A stretch of DNA of 64,000 bases. It comes from Paludibacter sp. (GTDB lineage: Bacteria; Bacteroidota; Bacteroidia; Bacteroidales; Paludibacteraceae). The notes under the pieces were generated by a model. It had not been told where the DNA came from. It did no database searches and saw only the letters and a program-made list of their open reading frames with translations. The position numbers and the translations under genes are program-made. Shown here piece after piece: positions 9,315 to 16,849 of this stretch. The stretch lies in assembly GCF_009712605.1 (NCBI RefSeq), contig NZ_WASO01000002.1, positions 124,001 through 188,000 of the forward strand, written 5' to 3'. Each line of letters opens with the position of its first letter. Position 1 is the first letter of the stretch.

Positions 9315-9345
9315 TGTTATGTGGTGTTTTGTTTGTTTTCTTGTG

Positions 9346-9353
9346 CAAAGATA
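9346..9353 (-). promoter_or_regulatory. Candidate -7 promoter element of 4Fe-4S gene
   Basis: CAAAGATA on the plus strand reads TATCTTTG on the minus strand, matching TAnnTTTG, about 32 nt before the start codon at 9314. No good -33 element is visible. Confidence 0.45.
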
Positions 9354-9436
9354 GAGTGCTTCAGCGTTTGAAAAGTGTAACCAATATTACAACGGAAGAT
9401 TTTTGTGCCGGGCATCGGAATCCGGGAGAATCGTGC

Positions 9437-9444
9437 TATTTTTG
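9437..9444 (+). promoter_or_regulatory. Candidate -7 element of AraC regulator gene
   Basis: TATTTTTG matches TAnnTTTG and lies only 8 nt before the ATG at 9452. If used, it would give a nearly leaderless message. No -33 element at standard spacing was found. Confidence 0.3.
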
Positions 9445-9451
9445 CATTGCA

Positions 9452-10333
9452 ATGGAACAGACCCCCGAAATAGTAACTCACTTGATCGACGATCATCTCT
9501 TCGAGACTTCTGGTTTCGGCCTGAAACGGATGGAAGATATTTATCGCAAAAACAACGGAGCTCCCGATGTGCCGCATCGTCACGACTACTATTCCATCAT
9601 TTTTATTGAAAACGGAGAGGGAGAGCATGTGGTCGATTTTACTACTTACAAGGTAGAAAACCAGACCATCTACTTTTTGCTACCACAACAGATGCATCAG
9701 GTGATTATGAAGAGCGAGCCGAAAGGATGGGCTATTACCTTCACCGAACAGTTCCTGATTCGTAATGCCATCCCCGACAAGATGATTAACGATTTGTACC
9801 TCTTCAGCGATTACGGACAGTCACCTCCTCTGCCTATTCGCGATGAGGATATGCCGGTCTACGTCGGTTTGGTGGAGCAGATGTTTCATTTTGCGCAGTC
9901 GATAGAAAACTACAAGCTGGAGGCGGTCGGTTCGCTGGTGAAGTTGTTTCTTATTCAGAGCAACAACCACTGCTCCATGCACAAACTGCACAATCCGCAA
10001 ATGGTGGAGACAAGTAATCATTTGCTGCGTAACTTCAAAAAAATGCTCGACGAGCACTATGCTTCGTGGCACATGGTGTCCGATTATGCCGCAGAGATGG
10101 CCGTGACCGGCGACTACCTTAACAAAACAGTAAAAGCGCTTACCGGCAAGTCGGCCAAAGAGATGATTCAGAGCAAACTGCTGACCGAGGCAAAACGTGC
10201 GCTCATCTTTACTCCCGTATCCAACAAAGAGTTGGCTTTCTCTCTCGGTTTCGAGGAAGCGGCTCATTTCAACAATTTCTTCAAGAAAATTTCGGGGCAA
10301 ACCCCTTCCGAATTTCGCGCTTCGGTGCATTAG
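9452..10333 (+). CDS. AraC-family transcriptional regulator with cupin domain
   Basis: 293 aa from the ATG at 9452. An in-frame ATG at 9302 would add 50 residues of non-conserved, Cys-rich sequence and would overlap the divergent 4Fe-4S gene, so I reject it. Residues about 30-110 form an AraC ligand-binding cupin (Pro-His-Arg-His-Asp-Tyr-Tyr near 36, and a Phe-Leu-Leu-Pro-Gln-Gln-Met-His-Gln segment). Residues about 190-293 form the helix-turn-helix pair, closing with Phe-Asn-Asn-Phe-Phe-Lys-Lys and Gln-Thr-Pro-Ser-Glu-Phe-Arg. It sits between a 4Fe-4S gene and a pirin-DoxX pair and may regulate one or both; that is inference from position. Confidence 0.88.
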   Translation: MEQTPEIVTHLIDDHLFETSGFGLKRMEDIYRKNNGAPDVPHRHDYYSIIFIENGEGEHVVDFTTYKVENQTIYFLLPQQMHQVIMKSEPKGWAITFTEQFLIRNAIPDKMINDLYLFSDYGQSPPLPIRDEDMPVYVGLVEQMFHFAQSIENYKLEAVGSLVKLFLIQSNNHCSMHKLHNPQMVETSNHLLRNFKKMLDEHYASWHMVSDYAAEMAVTGDYLNKTVKALTGKSAKEMIQSKLLTEAKRALIFTPVSNKELAFSLGFEEAAHFNNFFKKISGQTPSEFRASVH

Positions 10334-10391
10334 TCCTGATTTTTGCAATCATTCCCCTGATTTACGTACTTCGACCGCTTTTTTGCTGCCG

Positions 10392-10399
10392 TACCTTTG
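10392..10399 (+). promoter_or_regulatory. Candidate promoter element of pirin gene
   Basis: TACCTTTG matches TAnnTTTG, about 70 nt before the pirin ATG. TTCG at 10370-10373 lies 18 nt upstream as a possible degraded -33. The hairpin repeat at 10421-10440 would be in the leader. Confidence 0.4.
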
Positions 10400-10420
10400 T
10401 CATATCAAAAAACACGGGAC

Positions 10421-10440
10421 AAGCGACTTCCAAGTCGCTT
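10421..10440. repeat. REP-like near-palindrome, copy 1
   Basis: AAGCGACTTCCAAGTCGCTT: two 9-nt arms around a CC centre. A reverse-complement copy lies at 11919-11936 and a variant at 11971-11988. Together they flank the pirin-DoxX pair. Confidence 0.75.
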
Positions 10441-10469
10441 AGTATTACAACAGCTAAAACATCAGGATA

Positions 10470-11183
10470 ATGAAAACAATACTTCATACAGCAACAAGCA
10501 GGGGACATGCCTATCATGGCTGGCTCAATACCTACCATACCTTTAGTTTTGCCAACTATTACAATCCCGAAAGGGTTCATTTCGGAGCGCTTCGGGTGCT
10601 CAACGACGATACGATTGCTGAGGGAGAGGGATTCGATACACATCCTCACGATAATATGGAAATAGTTACCATTCCGTTGCATGGCGCGGTCGAGCACAAG
10701 GACAGCATGTACAACAGCGAAATTATCCGCTCGGGCGAAGTGCAGGTGATGAGTGCCGGAACAGGTATTTTCCACAGCGAATACAGCAAAGACGGTTTTG
10801 GCGATACCTCGCTGTTACAGATCTGGGTTTTTCCCAATAAGAAAAATGTGACACCCCGTTACGACCAGATTTCGCTGGCTGACGTGGCAAAAAAAGATGA
10901 ACTCTATCAGGTTCTTTCACCCAATCCCGACGATCAGGGCGTATGGATTCATCAGAATGCATGGTTTCATCTGGGCGATTTGTCGGAGGAATGGACCGGC
11001 GAATACAAATTGAAGAATCCCGGCGATGGAGTTTACTTCTTCGTGATAGATGGAGAAGCGGAGGTGGCAGGTCAAAAACTGAACCGACGCGACGGTTTCG
11101 GAGTGTGGGAAACCGAAACTATTTCAATCAAAGCAAACAAACAAACACAACTTCTGGTAATGGAAGTTCCAATGTATTTTTAA
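10470..11183 (+). CDS. Pirin family protein (quercetin 2,3-dioxygenase type)
   Basis: 237 aa, a bicupin of the YhaK/YhhW type. The first cupin has the metal-binding pattern His-Pro-His-Asp-Asn-Met-Glu near residues 58-64, then His near 103 in Ile-Phe-His-Ser-Glu, which are the expected Fe/Cu ligands. Pirins of this type oxidise quercetin in vitro and are often induced by oxidative or electrophile stress; the natural substrate is unknown. The second cupin (from about 140) lacks a full set of ligands, as usual. DoxX follows 144 nt later, after a repeat element, and an AraC regulator precedes it. Confidence 0.9.
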   Translation: MKTILHTATSRGHAYHGWLNTYHTFSFANYYNPERVHFGALRVLNDDTIAEGEGFDTHPHDNMEIVTIPLHGAVEHKDSMYNSEIIRSGEVQVMSAGTGIFHSEYSKDGFGDTSLLQIWVFPNKKNVTPRYDQISLADVAKKDELYQVLSPNPDDQGVWIHQNAWFHLGDLSEEWTGEYKLKNPGDGVYFFVIDGEAEVAGQKLNRRDGFGVWETETISIKANKQTQLLVMEVPMYF

Positions 11184-11285
11184 TGACCTCTCCCCAACCC
11201 TCTCCCAAGGAGAGGGAGAAAAACAGTTCGTTTAGCAGATTTGCCTTCTCCTTGGGAGAAGGTGCCCGTAGGGCGGATGAGGTCG
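11184..11285. repeat. Twin-hairpin intergenic repeat, copy 1
   Basis: It starts on the base after the pirin stop codon. Ends GACCTC (11185-11190) and GAGGTC (11279-11284) form terminal inverted repeats. Inside are two 8-bp hairpins, CCCTCTCC/GGAGAGGG (11198-11216) and CCTTCTCC/GGAGAAGG (11244-11262). A second copy in opposite orientation lies near 28820-28926. Confidence 0.8.
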
Positions 11286-11327
11286 TAACGAAAACAGAAT
11301 TTATTTACAGTCAAAATTTAGAATAAT

Positions 11328-11783
11328 ATGATCAAACAATTTTTATCAACGAATACACAATCGTGGTCGTTGCTCGTAAGCAGATTAGCCCTTGGGGCGG
11401 TGATTTTACCTCACGGTATGCAAAAAGTTTTAGGCGCTTTCGGCGGTAACGGATTCAGTGCAACACTCGGATTTATGCACGGCCAGATGGGGATGCCGGT
11501 TATACTTGTGCTTTTGGTGATGTCAGCCGAGTTTTTGGGAAGTATAGGTCTTATTTTAGGCACAGCTACCCGATTTATGGCTTTTTCAATCACGCTGACG
11601 TTTTTCGGAGCAATGTTTTTGGGCGGGCATGTTCACAATGGTTTCTTTATGAATTGGTTTGGTGCACAGAAAGGCGAAGGAATTGAATATTTCATTCTCG
11701 TACTGGGTCTCGCCATTTCGATTCTCATTGGCGGTAGCGGTAAATTCTCCGTCGACAACTGGATATCGAAGAAGCTGAAATAA
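11328..11783 (+). CDS. DoxX family membrane protein
   Basis: 151-aa integral membrane protein with four hydrophobic helices (about 14-34, 55-75, 80-100, 120-140), the normal DoxX size. The N-terminal Leu-Ala-Leu-Gly-Ala-Val-Ile-Leu-Pro-His-Gly segment and a central Ala-Glu-Phe-Leu-Gly-Ser motif are typical. DoxX relatives are linked to thiosulfate:quinone oxidoreductase subunits and to redox stress systems, but most are uncharacterised. It follows the pirin gene on the same strand, a frequent pairing in stress loci, and is followed by a strong terminator. Confidence 0.88.
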   Translation: MIKQFLSTNTQSWSLLVSRLALGAVILPHGMQKVLGAFGGNGFSATLGFMHGQMGMPVILVLLVMSAEFLGSIGLILGTATRFMAFSITLTFFGAMFLGGHVHNGFFMNWFGAQKGEGIEYFILVLGLAISILIGGSGKFSVDNWISKKLK

Positions 11784-11802
11784 CATCCCAACTATATTTT
11801 CC

Positions 11803-11848
11803 GCACACGGGTAAGCCGGACTCCGGGTTATTCCGTGTGCTTTTATTT
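11803..11848 (+). terminator. Rho-independent terminator after DoxX gene
   Basis: GCACACGG (11803-11810) pairs with CCGTGTGC (11833-11840), with an inner CCGGA/TCCGG stem, followed by TTTTATTTT. Confidence 0.8.
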
Positions 11849-11918
11849 TAAAGACACCTGTTAGGATAGTTGGAGTAGAGAATCTCAGGCGGATTACTCT
11901 AAATCCGTTGTGAAATTC

Positions 11919-11988
11919 AGCGACTTGGAAGTCGCTGCACCCAGAGATGCTGCATCCGTAAAATGGGTGGTGCGAGTTCCAACTCGCA
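11919..11988. repeat. REP-like near-palindrome, copies 2 and 3
   Basis: AGCGACTTGGAAGTCGCT at 11919-11936 is the reverse complement of the 10421 copy core. TGCGAGTTCCAACTCGCA at 11971-11988 is a variant with matching compensatory changes in both arms, which argues for conservation of the hairpin. A further stem CGGATT/AATCCG lies at 11890-11907. Confidence 0.75.
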
Positions 11989-12033
11989 ATATGAAAACGA
12001 TAGATGGTAACGAAACCCGACTTAAAAATGGAA

Positions 12034-12582
12034 TTATAGATCAGCCACCATTGCAGCCAGTTTGCAGGTTGTTGCCCAGTTGCGCGCGGTGACGGTGGTG
12101 CGGAGCTGCTTTTCGAAGAAATTGGAGTGCCATTTGGTTTGTCCGTAGCCGTCTGGGTAGAAAAAGTAGAGCGAGTTCCCAATAAAGGCAAAGCGACTGT
12201 TGTCTGTAATCTTGGCTTTGATCTTTTCAAGGGTCGTGACGTCGGGAACCGAACCTAAAAACATCACGACTAATTTGTCGGGAGCAGCTTCTGCCTCTGC
12301 GGTAAATGGATTTTGAGCGACGATCTGTAGCATCTCTTCCTTTGTTCGGACAACAACAGGAACATCAAATCCGAAACGATCTTCTATTGCCTTACTGATG
12401 CGGAGCGAAAGAATGTCGTCGGCCTCGTTTGTTTCTGCTGAGAACAGCACGTTTCCACTCTGGATATAGGTAGTTACCTGTCCGAACCCGAGCGATTCGT
12501 ACAATGCCTTCAGGTCGGACATTTTGATTTTCTTGTGCCCGCCAATATTGATTCCCCGCAATAGTGAAAGATAGATTGACAT
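12034..12582 (-). CDS. DUF1697 family protein
   Basis: 182 aa from the ATG at 12582; the reading frame continues upstream but that part overlaps the thioesterase gene and is not conserved. The opening Tyr-Leu-Ser-Leu-Leu-Arg-Gly-Ile-Asn-Ile-Gly-Gly segment, then Tyr-Ile-Gln-Ser-Gly-Asn-Val near 38, and the closing Thr-Ala-Arg-Asn-Trp-Ala-Thr motif are characteristic of DUF1697. Function is unknown. It begins 7 nt after the upstream thioesterase gene stops, so the two form an operon transcribed from near 13071. Confidence 0.9.
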   Translation of the reverse strand: MSIYLSLLRGINIGGHKKIKMSDLKALYESLGFGQVTTYIQSGNVLFSAETNEADDILSLRISKAIEDRFGFDVPVVVRTKEEMLQIVAQNPFTAEAEAAPDKLVVMFLGSVPDVTTLEKIKAKITDNSRFAFIGNSLYFFYPDGYGQTKWHSNFFEKQLRTTVTARNWATTCKLAAMVADL

Positions 12583-12589
12583 GCTCTTG

Positions 12590-13015
12590 TTAGTTGTTTT
12601 TTTCTGCTGCCGCCAAATATCTTTCCACGGCATCTTTCGGCCACGGGATGGGGCGTTTGCGATTGACGTCATAAAAGCAACCCGACTGCTGACCTGCACA
12701 GTGCATGGTTTCGCCGCTGCGTATCTCAAACGCCATTACCCATTTCGAAGCGCCCAGCTCCTCCATCCAGGCGTAGCCGGTAGGATGATCGAAAATGGTG
12801 AGTGGCGTTTTGTACTCCACCTCCGTTTTGGTGAGAATGGGAGAGAGGTTTTCGGTCATCATCTCCTTGTAAGTATAAAACTGGTCGAGGAAGATGTGGC
12901 GCATATCTTCAAACCATTTTACATATACGATATTGCTCACGATGCCCATGGCGTCTATTTCGTAAGCTTTGATATAGATATCGAGCGATATTTGCAGGAT
13001 GCGGTTGTTACTCAT
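12590..13015 (-). CDS. Acyl-CoA thioesterase, YbgC/4HBT-type hotdog
   Basis: 141-aa hotdog protein. The active-site pattern Tyr-Glu-Ile-Asp-Ala-Met-Gly-Ile-Val-Ser-Asn, near residues 18-28, keeps the catalytic Asp of the 4-hydroxybenzoyl-CoA thioesterase family. The substrate is unknown; short or medium acyl-CoA or an acyl-carrier protein is likely for the family. It is first in a two-gene unit with the DUF1697 gene and shares a divergent promoter region with a DUF4258 lipoprotein gene. Confidence 0.85.
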   Translation of the reverse strand: MSNNRILQISLDIYIKAYEIDAMGIVSNIVYVKWFEDMRHIFLDQFYTYKEMMTENLSPILTKTEVEYKTPLTIFDHPTGYAWMEELGASKWVMAFEIRSGETMHCAGQQSGCFYDVNRKRPIPWPKDAVERYLAAAEKNN

Positions 13016-13062
13016 AACGGAAGAATTGATACGATGGTAATGGCAGCTTCAAAAAGAAGTTA

Positions 13063-13078
13063 TAGCTTTGCAAAGATA
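13063..13078. promoter_or_regulatory. Back-to-back divergent promoter elements
   Basis: TAGCTTTG (13063-13070, plus strand) directly abuts CAAAGATA (13071-13078), which reads TATCTTTG on the minus strand. Each fits TAnnTTTG. They face the DUF4258 gene (start 13101) and the thioesterase-DUF1697 pair (start 13015). Confidence 0.5.
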
Positions 13079-13100
13079 AAACTGTAACCGAATAATTCCA

Positions 13101-13496
13101 ATGAAGCAATTACGAATCGGAACCCTGTTTTTACTTCTTTCGCTGTTTTTTGCCTGCCAGTCGCGGCCTGCCGGACAACCGGCCTCCGACAGCGGCGAAC
13201 TGAACCGTTATCCTGCCAAAATAAGCTATTCAAAACATGCCCGTTGCCGGATGGAGTGCCGCAATATCGACGAAAAAGAGGTGGCCGACCTGCTGCATCA
13301 CGGCTATATCAACTACAAAAAGAGTAACTTGAAGGCCGACGATTGCCACAAGCGTTACGCGCTGGAAGGCTATGAAAATGGTGAAAAGTTACGCATCATC
13401 GTGGCCTCCTGTGGTAACGAAACCACCGTTATCACCTGCATCGACCTCGACCACGACTGGCCCTGTCATTGCCCGGGTGATGAACGGCATTATTAA
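13101..13496 (+). CDS. DUF4258 domain lipoprotein
   Basis: 131 aa. The N-terminus is a lipoprotein signal with Leu-Phe-Phe-Ala-Cys at residues 15-19. The remainder matches the DUF4258 pattern: Tyr-Ser-Lys-His-Ala-Arg-Cys-Arg-Met near 43-51, Ile-Asp-Glu-Lys-Glu-Val near 55, then a strand-rich end. DUF4258 folds resemble small RNase/toxin-like proteins, but the export signal and extra Cys residues (eight after the lipobox, several near the end as Trp-Pro-Cys-His-Cys-Pro) suggest a periplasmic or surface role instead. No antitoxin partner is adjacent. Function is unknown. It stops 9 nt before the convergent DUF2971 gene. Confidence 0.8.
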   Translation: MKQLRIGTLFLLLSLFFACQSRPAGQPASDSGELNRYPAKISYSKHARCRMECRNIDEKEVADLLHHGYINYKKSNLKADDCHKRYALEGYENGEKLRIIVASCGNETTVITCIDLDHDWPCHCPGDERHY

Positions 13497-13505
13497 ACGT
13501 TAGAT

Positions 13506-14276
13506 TTAAAATGTAGATATTTGATTAGGAATCAAGCCAAAAGTATTTTTATTAATTTTCATTTGAAAAGATTTGACATGATTAAATTCCTTCTGTAGTT
13601 TGTAAAGTAAATCATGCTTGGCTGATTCTCTGATTTTGCATCCAAAATATACTTCTTTTATATGAGAGGGTGATATAGAAATTAAACCTTGATATTGTAG
13701 ACTAATAGCCCTTATTTCATGTTCATATTCCCAATCTATAGCTTTGGTAAGGAGCCAATGCTTAATGGCGATATCAACATCTTCTAAGCAACTAATGGGT
13801 GATATTTGTTTTTTGTATCTTACAGGATATAAAATATACGTTTTTTCTGTGACTGGAGGTATTAGGAAGCCGATGCATACCCCTTCATGTTTCTGTGCAT
13901 AATGTGACCATAAAAGAATATTATCATGATTTTCAGAGAAACAACAAATTCCAATTGATTTTTTCTTTTCCAGAATTTGTCTCTTGTGTAATTGATGGAA
14001 CTTATTTGGGTGGTTCTTGAGGTCATTGATGAATTGCCTCTTTTCACTCCGGCTTCCAATTGATAATTTTGATTTCAATGATTTATTGAGAAAGTCAAGG
14101 TAAGACTGTTTGTTGAGAGTGATATCTATTAATTCTTCGTAACAATCTAATGGATCATTAAATGAATCAGGACTGGAAAAGAGCAGTGTTTTGTCATTTA
14201 GTATCTTCAATGCAATATCAGCACTAACATACTTGTAAATAATTTTGTTATATACTCGTTTGAAATCTGCATCCAT
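13506..14276 (-). CDS. DUF2971 family protein
   Basis: 256 aa. The opening Tyr-Lys-Tyr-Val-Ser-Ala-Asp-Ile-Ala-Leu and Phe-Ser-Ser-Pro-Asp-Ser-Phe-Asn-Asp-Pro-Leu-Asp segment (about 33-44), Cys-Cys-Phe-Ser-Glu near 110, Leu-Trp-Ser-His-Tyr-Ala near 120 and Glu-Val-Tyr-Phe-Gly near 208 are the signatures of DUF2971. Members are scattered among bacteria and often lie in variable or defence-linked islands; the activity is unknown. The gene is visibly more A+T-rich than its neighbours, consistent with recent gain. It stands alone on the minus strand. Confidence 0.85.
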   Translation of the reverse strand: MDADFKRVYNKIIYKYVSADIALKILNDKTLLFSSPDSFNDPLDCYEELIDITLNKQSYLDFLNKSLKSKLSIGSRSEKRQFINDLKNHPNKFHQLHKRQILEKKKSIGICCFSENHDNILLWSHYAQKHEGVCIGFLIPPVTEKTYILYPVRYKKQISPISCLEDVDIAIKHWLLTKAIDWEYEHEIRAISLQYQGLISISPSHIKEVYFGCKIRESAKHDLLYKLQKEFNHVKSFQMKINKNTFGLIPNQISTF

Positions 14277-14410
14277 ATGGTTTGTCTCGTTCAGTTTGGA
14301 TTATATGATGATTTATATAGATTCAAATCCATGGTAGATAATGTGAACTTTTCCTTTCTTTATTGGAATCTCGTGTTCTTCTGTGTTTAGAAGATGATCT
14401 TCAGTCTTTT

Positions 14411-14418
14411 CAAAGATA
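14411..14418 (-). promoter_or_regulatory. Possible -7 promoter element of DUF2971 gene
   Basis: CAAAGATA reads TATCTTTG on the minus strand. It lies about 135 nt from the start codon at 14276, which implies a long leader. Confidence 0.3.
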
Positions 14419-14500
14419 AAACTATTTTCTTGCTTTACAGAGTGGAATATATTAATACTCGCAATTCAACTGATTTTTCAGACTGGTTCGATTCTTATTG

Positions 14501-14533
14501 AAAAAGGCATCCTGAATCACTCGGGATGCCTTT
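14501..14533 (-). terminator. Rho-independent terminator of rubredoxin-like gene
   Basis: GGCATCC (14506-14512) pairs with GGATGCC (14524-14530). On the minus strand the stem is followed by five T, 35 nt after the stop codon of the gene ending at 14565. Confidence 0.75.
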
Positions 14534-14564
14534 CTGCTTACATTCACTTTTTCTATTCTGATAT

Positions 14565-15152
14565 TTATGCTTCTTTTGCCGGTACTTTTCCTTTCTTTAC
14601 CGGATATGAGCCCGGGAGGATTACGTCGATAAGGTGTTTGCCCAAAAGACCGAGACGCACCGCAAAGCCCAGACTGAAGAGGCTGCAAATAAATCCCCAC
14701 ACATTGTATTCCCCATGATAGGAGAGCGCAAAGGTGAGTCCGGAGCTGATAAGTATCAGGCAACTGTAGAAAATCTTGGCTTTCAGTAGCGGTGGGGTCA
14801 GCGATTTGAAACGAAACAGTCCGTCGATAATGCCGGTGGCTATCGAAGCCAAAATGGTGAGCGGATATACGTAGATCGTAAAGATCAGTACATTCGAGAA
14901 TACCTCGTTCAGCAGGTTGGGGACAAGCCAGAGAAATGCCATCAGTACCGGAATCATAATCACAAAGGTTTGAGACAGGTGGATGGCAATGGGGTGCATA
15001 TCGAGGCTGAGCACTAAAAGGCGATTGGCGGCAACGCGTTCGCGATATGGTTCGAAAGCCTTGCGGGGCATTCCGCAAGCAGGGCACACATCGCCCAGCT
15101 TATCGGCTTCCATCACATAGCCGCAAGGTTTACAACGTACAAGTTCTTTCAT
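14565..15152 (-). CDS. Membrane protein with rubredoxin-like zinc ribbon
   Basis: 195 aa from the ATG at 15152, chosen because the product then starts Met-Lys-Glu-Leu-Val-Arg-Cys and an A-rich tract precedes it; an ATG at 15176 would add 8 residues. Residues 7-27 form a rubredoxin-like ribbon (Cys-Lys-Pro-Cys-Gly-Tyr and Cys-Pro-Ala-Cys-Gly-Met-Pro). After a linker, four hydrophobic helices follow, with an early His-Pro-Ile-Ala-Ile-His-Leu motif like DUF2231 proteins, where a His may bind haem. The combination suggests a membrane redox protein; this is inference. It is monocistronic. Confidence 0.75.
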   Translation of the reverse strand: MKELVRCKPCGYVMEADKLGDVCPACGMPRKAFEPYRERVAANRLLVLSLDMHPIAIHLSQTFVIMIPVLMAFLWLVPNLLNEVFSNVLIFTIYVYPLTILASIATGIIDGLFRFKSLTPPLLKAKIFYSCLILISSGLTFALSYHGEYNVWGFICSLFSLGFAVRLGLLGKHLIDVILPGSYPVKKGKVPAKEA

Positions 15153-15238
15153 TCTTATTTCTTTTTTAATGGTCAATTGCGTTTGGCAGAATCATTGGGA
15201 AATTTTCCCGTTGCGGATTGGTCTGCCAAAACGTTCTT

Positions 15239-15246
15239 CAAAGATA
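15239..15246 (-). promoter_or_regulatory. Possible -7 promoter element, rubredoxin-like gene
   Basis: CAAAGATA reads TATCTTTG on the minus strand, about 87 nt upstream of the start codon at 15152. Confidence 0.35.
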
Positions 15247-15332
15247 ATGGTTTTTTAAATTACCGAAATGTTTTTTGCTTTATTTTTTGGTTGGAAATTG
15301 TGTTGTTCCGATACAGAAGGTTGAAGCTTAAT

Positions 15333-16583
15333 CTATTTTGTCGTTAATGGTTTACCGTTCACTATAACATTGACAGTTTTAATTCCCTGAAATTTGGTAA
15401 TTAATTCAGGAGTTTCTGCTGTTGCGGAGATGTTTTTGAAGGTAAAATCCGATATCTGATCGTTCGGGTTGCTCTCTATGATGCCAAAACTTTTACAGGT
15501 AACGTTGATGTTCTCCATTGTAATGTTGCGCACAATGCCATAGGGCTTTTCGGAACTTCCTTTCATATCGAAAAACTGTTTCCAGGGGCGCATTTCGATG
15601 ATATTGCCGCACCGGCCGGTAATGTTGCTGATGTGAACGTTTTCGTAGGTCTGGTAGGTGTCGGGGCGCAGTTTGATGCGTAGAATAGGGCAATTGTTAT
15701 CCATCTTGCAGTTGCGGACGATGATGTTGCGTGCCCAAAGGCTTTCGCTGCCCAGCGTGAGGGTGCCGTGTGTGTCGCCGAAGGTACAGTTTTCCACTAA
15801 CACATCTTCTACCGGACCGTTTTCGGGCAGGTTTCGGGCGTTGGGACCCTTGCCGCCTTTGATGCAAACGCCGTCGTCGTTCACCGAAATGTAGCAACCG
15901 CGTACGATCACTTTCTTACAAACGTCTATATCCACGCCATCGCTGCTGGGGGCGGGCACCGGTTTGAAGGGTGCTTTGATGGTACAATTCTCGATCAGGA
16001 CATTGTTGCATTGGTAGAGATGGGTGGTCCAGAAGCCGGAATTGCAGAGCGTGGCATTACTAATAATAACGTTGTTGCATCCCCATATAAAGAGCAGGCG
16101 GGGACGGTGCACTTCCAGATTGGTGCTCGATTTGCCTATCTTTTTCATCTCTTCGCGGTGTGCCCAAAATTCTTTCCAGAATTTGAGTCCGTTGCCGTCG
16201 ATGGTTCCCGGGCCGGTAATGGTGAAATTATTGACGTTATACACATTGATCAGAGCTGCATAGTAATCGAGTTTTTGCCCTTCCATGCGCGATGGAATCA
16301 ACGGATAGTCGGCAATGTTGTCCGATCCCTTCAACACGGCACCGGCTTCCAACCGAAGCGAAGTGTTGGGTTTGAAAAAAAGTGCCCCGCTGAGGAAAAC
16401 ACCCTTCGGAATAACGACGATACCTCCGCCGTCGGCGCTTGCTTTGTCGATGGTTTGCTGAATAAAATTGGTGTTGAGTTGGGTGCTGTCGGTGCAGGCG
16501 CCGAAATCTGTGATGACATACTCTTTGGCGCGTACGCTTGTGATAGATGCAAATAAGCAAATGATTAATACTAGCTTGTGCAT
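15333..16583 (-). CDS. GH28 polygalacturonase-family glycoside hydrolase
   Basis: 416 aa from the ATG at 16583, which gives a clean signal peptide ending Val-Arg-Ala; the frame extends 24 codons upstream without support. It is a right-handed beta-helix. GH28 active-site elements are present in order: Ser-Ser-Asp-Gly-Val-Asp at 213-218, Asn-Asp-Asp-Gly at 235-238, Thr-His-Gly at 271-273 and Arg-Ile-Lys at 302-304. These supply the Asp triad, His and substrate-binding Arg/Lys for hydrolysis of galacturonic-acid linkages. It is probably periplasmic or surface-exposed and acts on pectin fragments. No other pectin gene is adjacent, so it is an orphan. Confidence 0.92.
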   Translation of the reverse strand: MHKLVLIICLFASITSVRAKEYVITDFGACTDSTQLNTNFIQQTIDKASADGGGIVVIPKGVFLSGALFFKPNTSLRLEAGAVLKGSDNIADYPLIPSRMEGQKLDYYAALINVYNVNNFTITGPGTIDGNGLKFWKEFWAHREEMKKIGKSSTNLEVHRPRLLFIWGCNNVIISNATLCNSGFWTTHLYQCNNVLIENCTIKAPFKPVPAPSSDGVDIDVCKKVIVRGCYISVNDDGVCIKGGKGPNARNLPENGPVEDVLVENCTFGDTHGTLTLGSESLWARNIIVRNCKMDNNCPILRIKLRPDTYQTYENVHISNITGRCGNIIEMRPWKQFFDMKGSSEKPYGIVRNITMENINVTCKSFGIIESNPNDQISDFTFKNISATAETPELITKFQGIKTVNVIVNGKPLTTK

Positions 16584-16849
16584 GAATAGACTTGTTTTAA
16601 ATAGTAGTTGAAAGAATAAATGGAACAAATTTCTGTTTTGAATGCATTTCGACAAATTCGTTTTGATAATGCCGGATCAAAACAGGCTTAAAGGTAATGA
16701 TATTTTTGTACCTGTAGGGATTGATTTTAGGGTAATGTAAAACTGTAAAAATTAACATTGGTGAGTTGAAAGATAAAAAAAGATTCACATTGCTTAAACT
16801 ATTTTGATATGGTATAGTCTTATTTACAAATCATTTCACAAAATAGCCA

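Noticed and set aside
9302-9451. N-terminal extension of the AraC regulator from an ATG at 9302
   Set aside because: It overlaps the divergent 4Fe-4S gene and contains the candidate promoter; the conserved protein begins at 9452.
12583-12729. N-terminal extension of the DUF1697 protein
   Set aside because: It overlaps the upstream thioesterase gene in another frame; the family starts at the ATG at 12582.
16584-16655. Extended start for the GH28 enzyme
   Set aside because: The extension puts 24 unrelated residues before a clean signal peptide.
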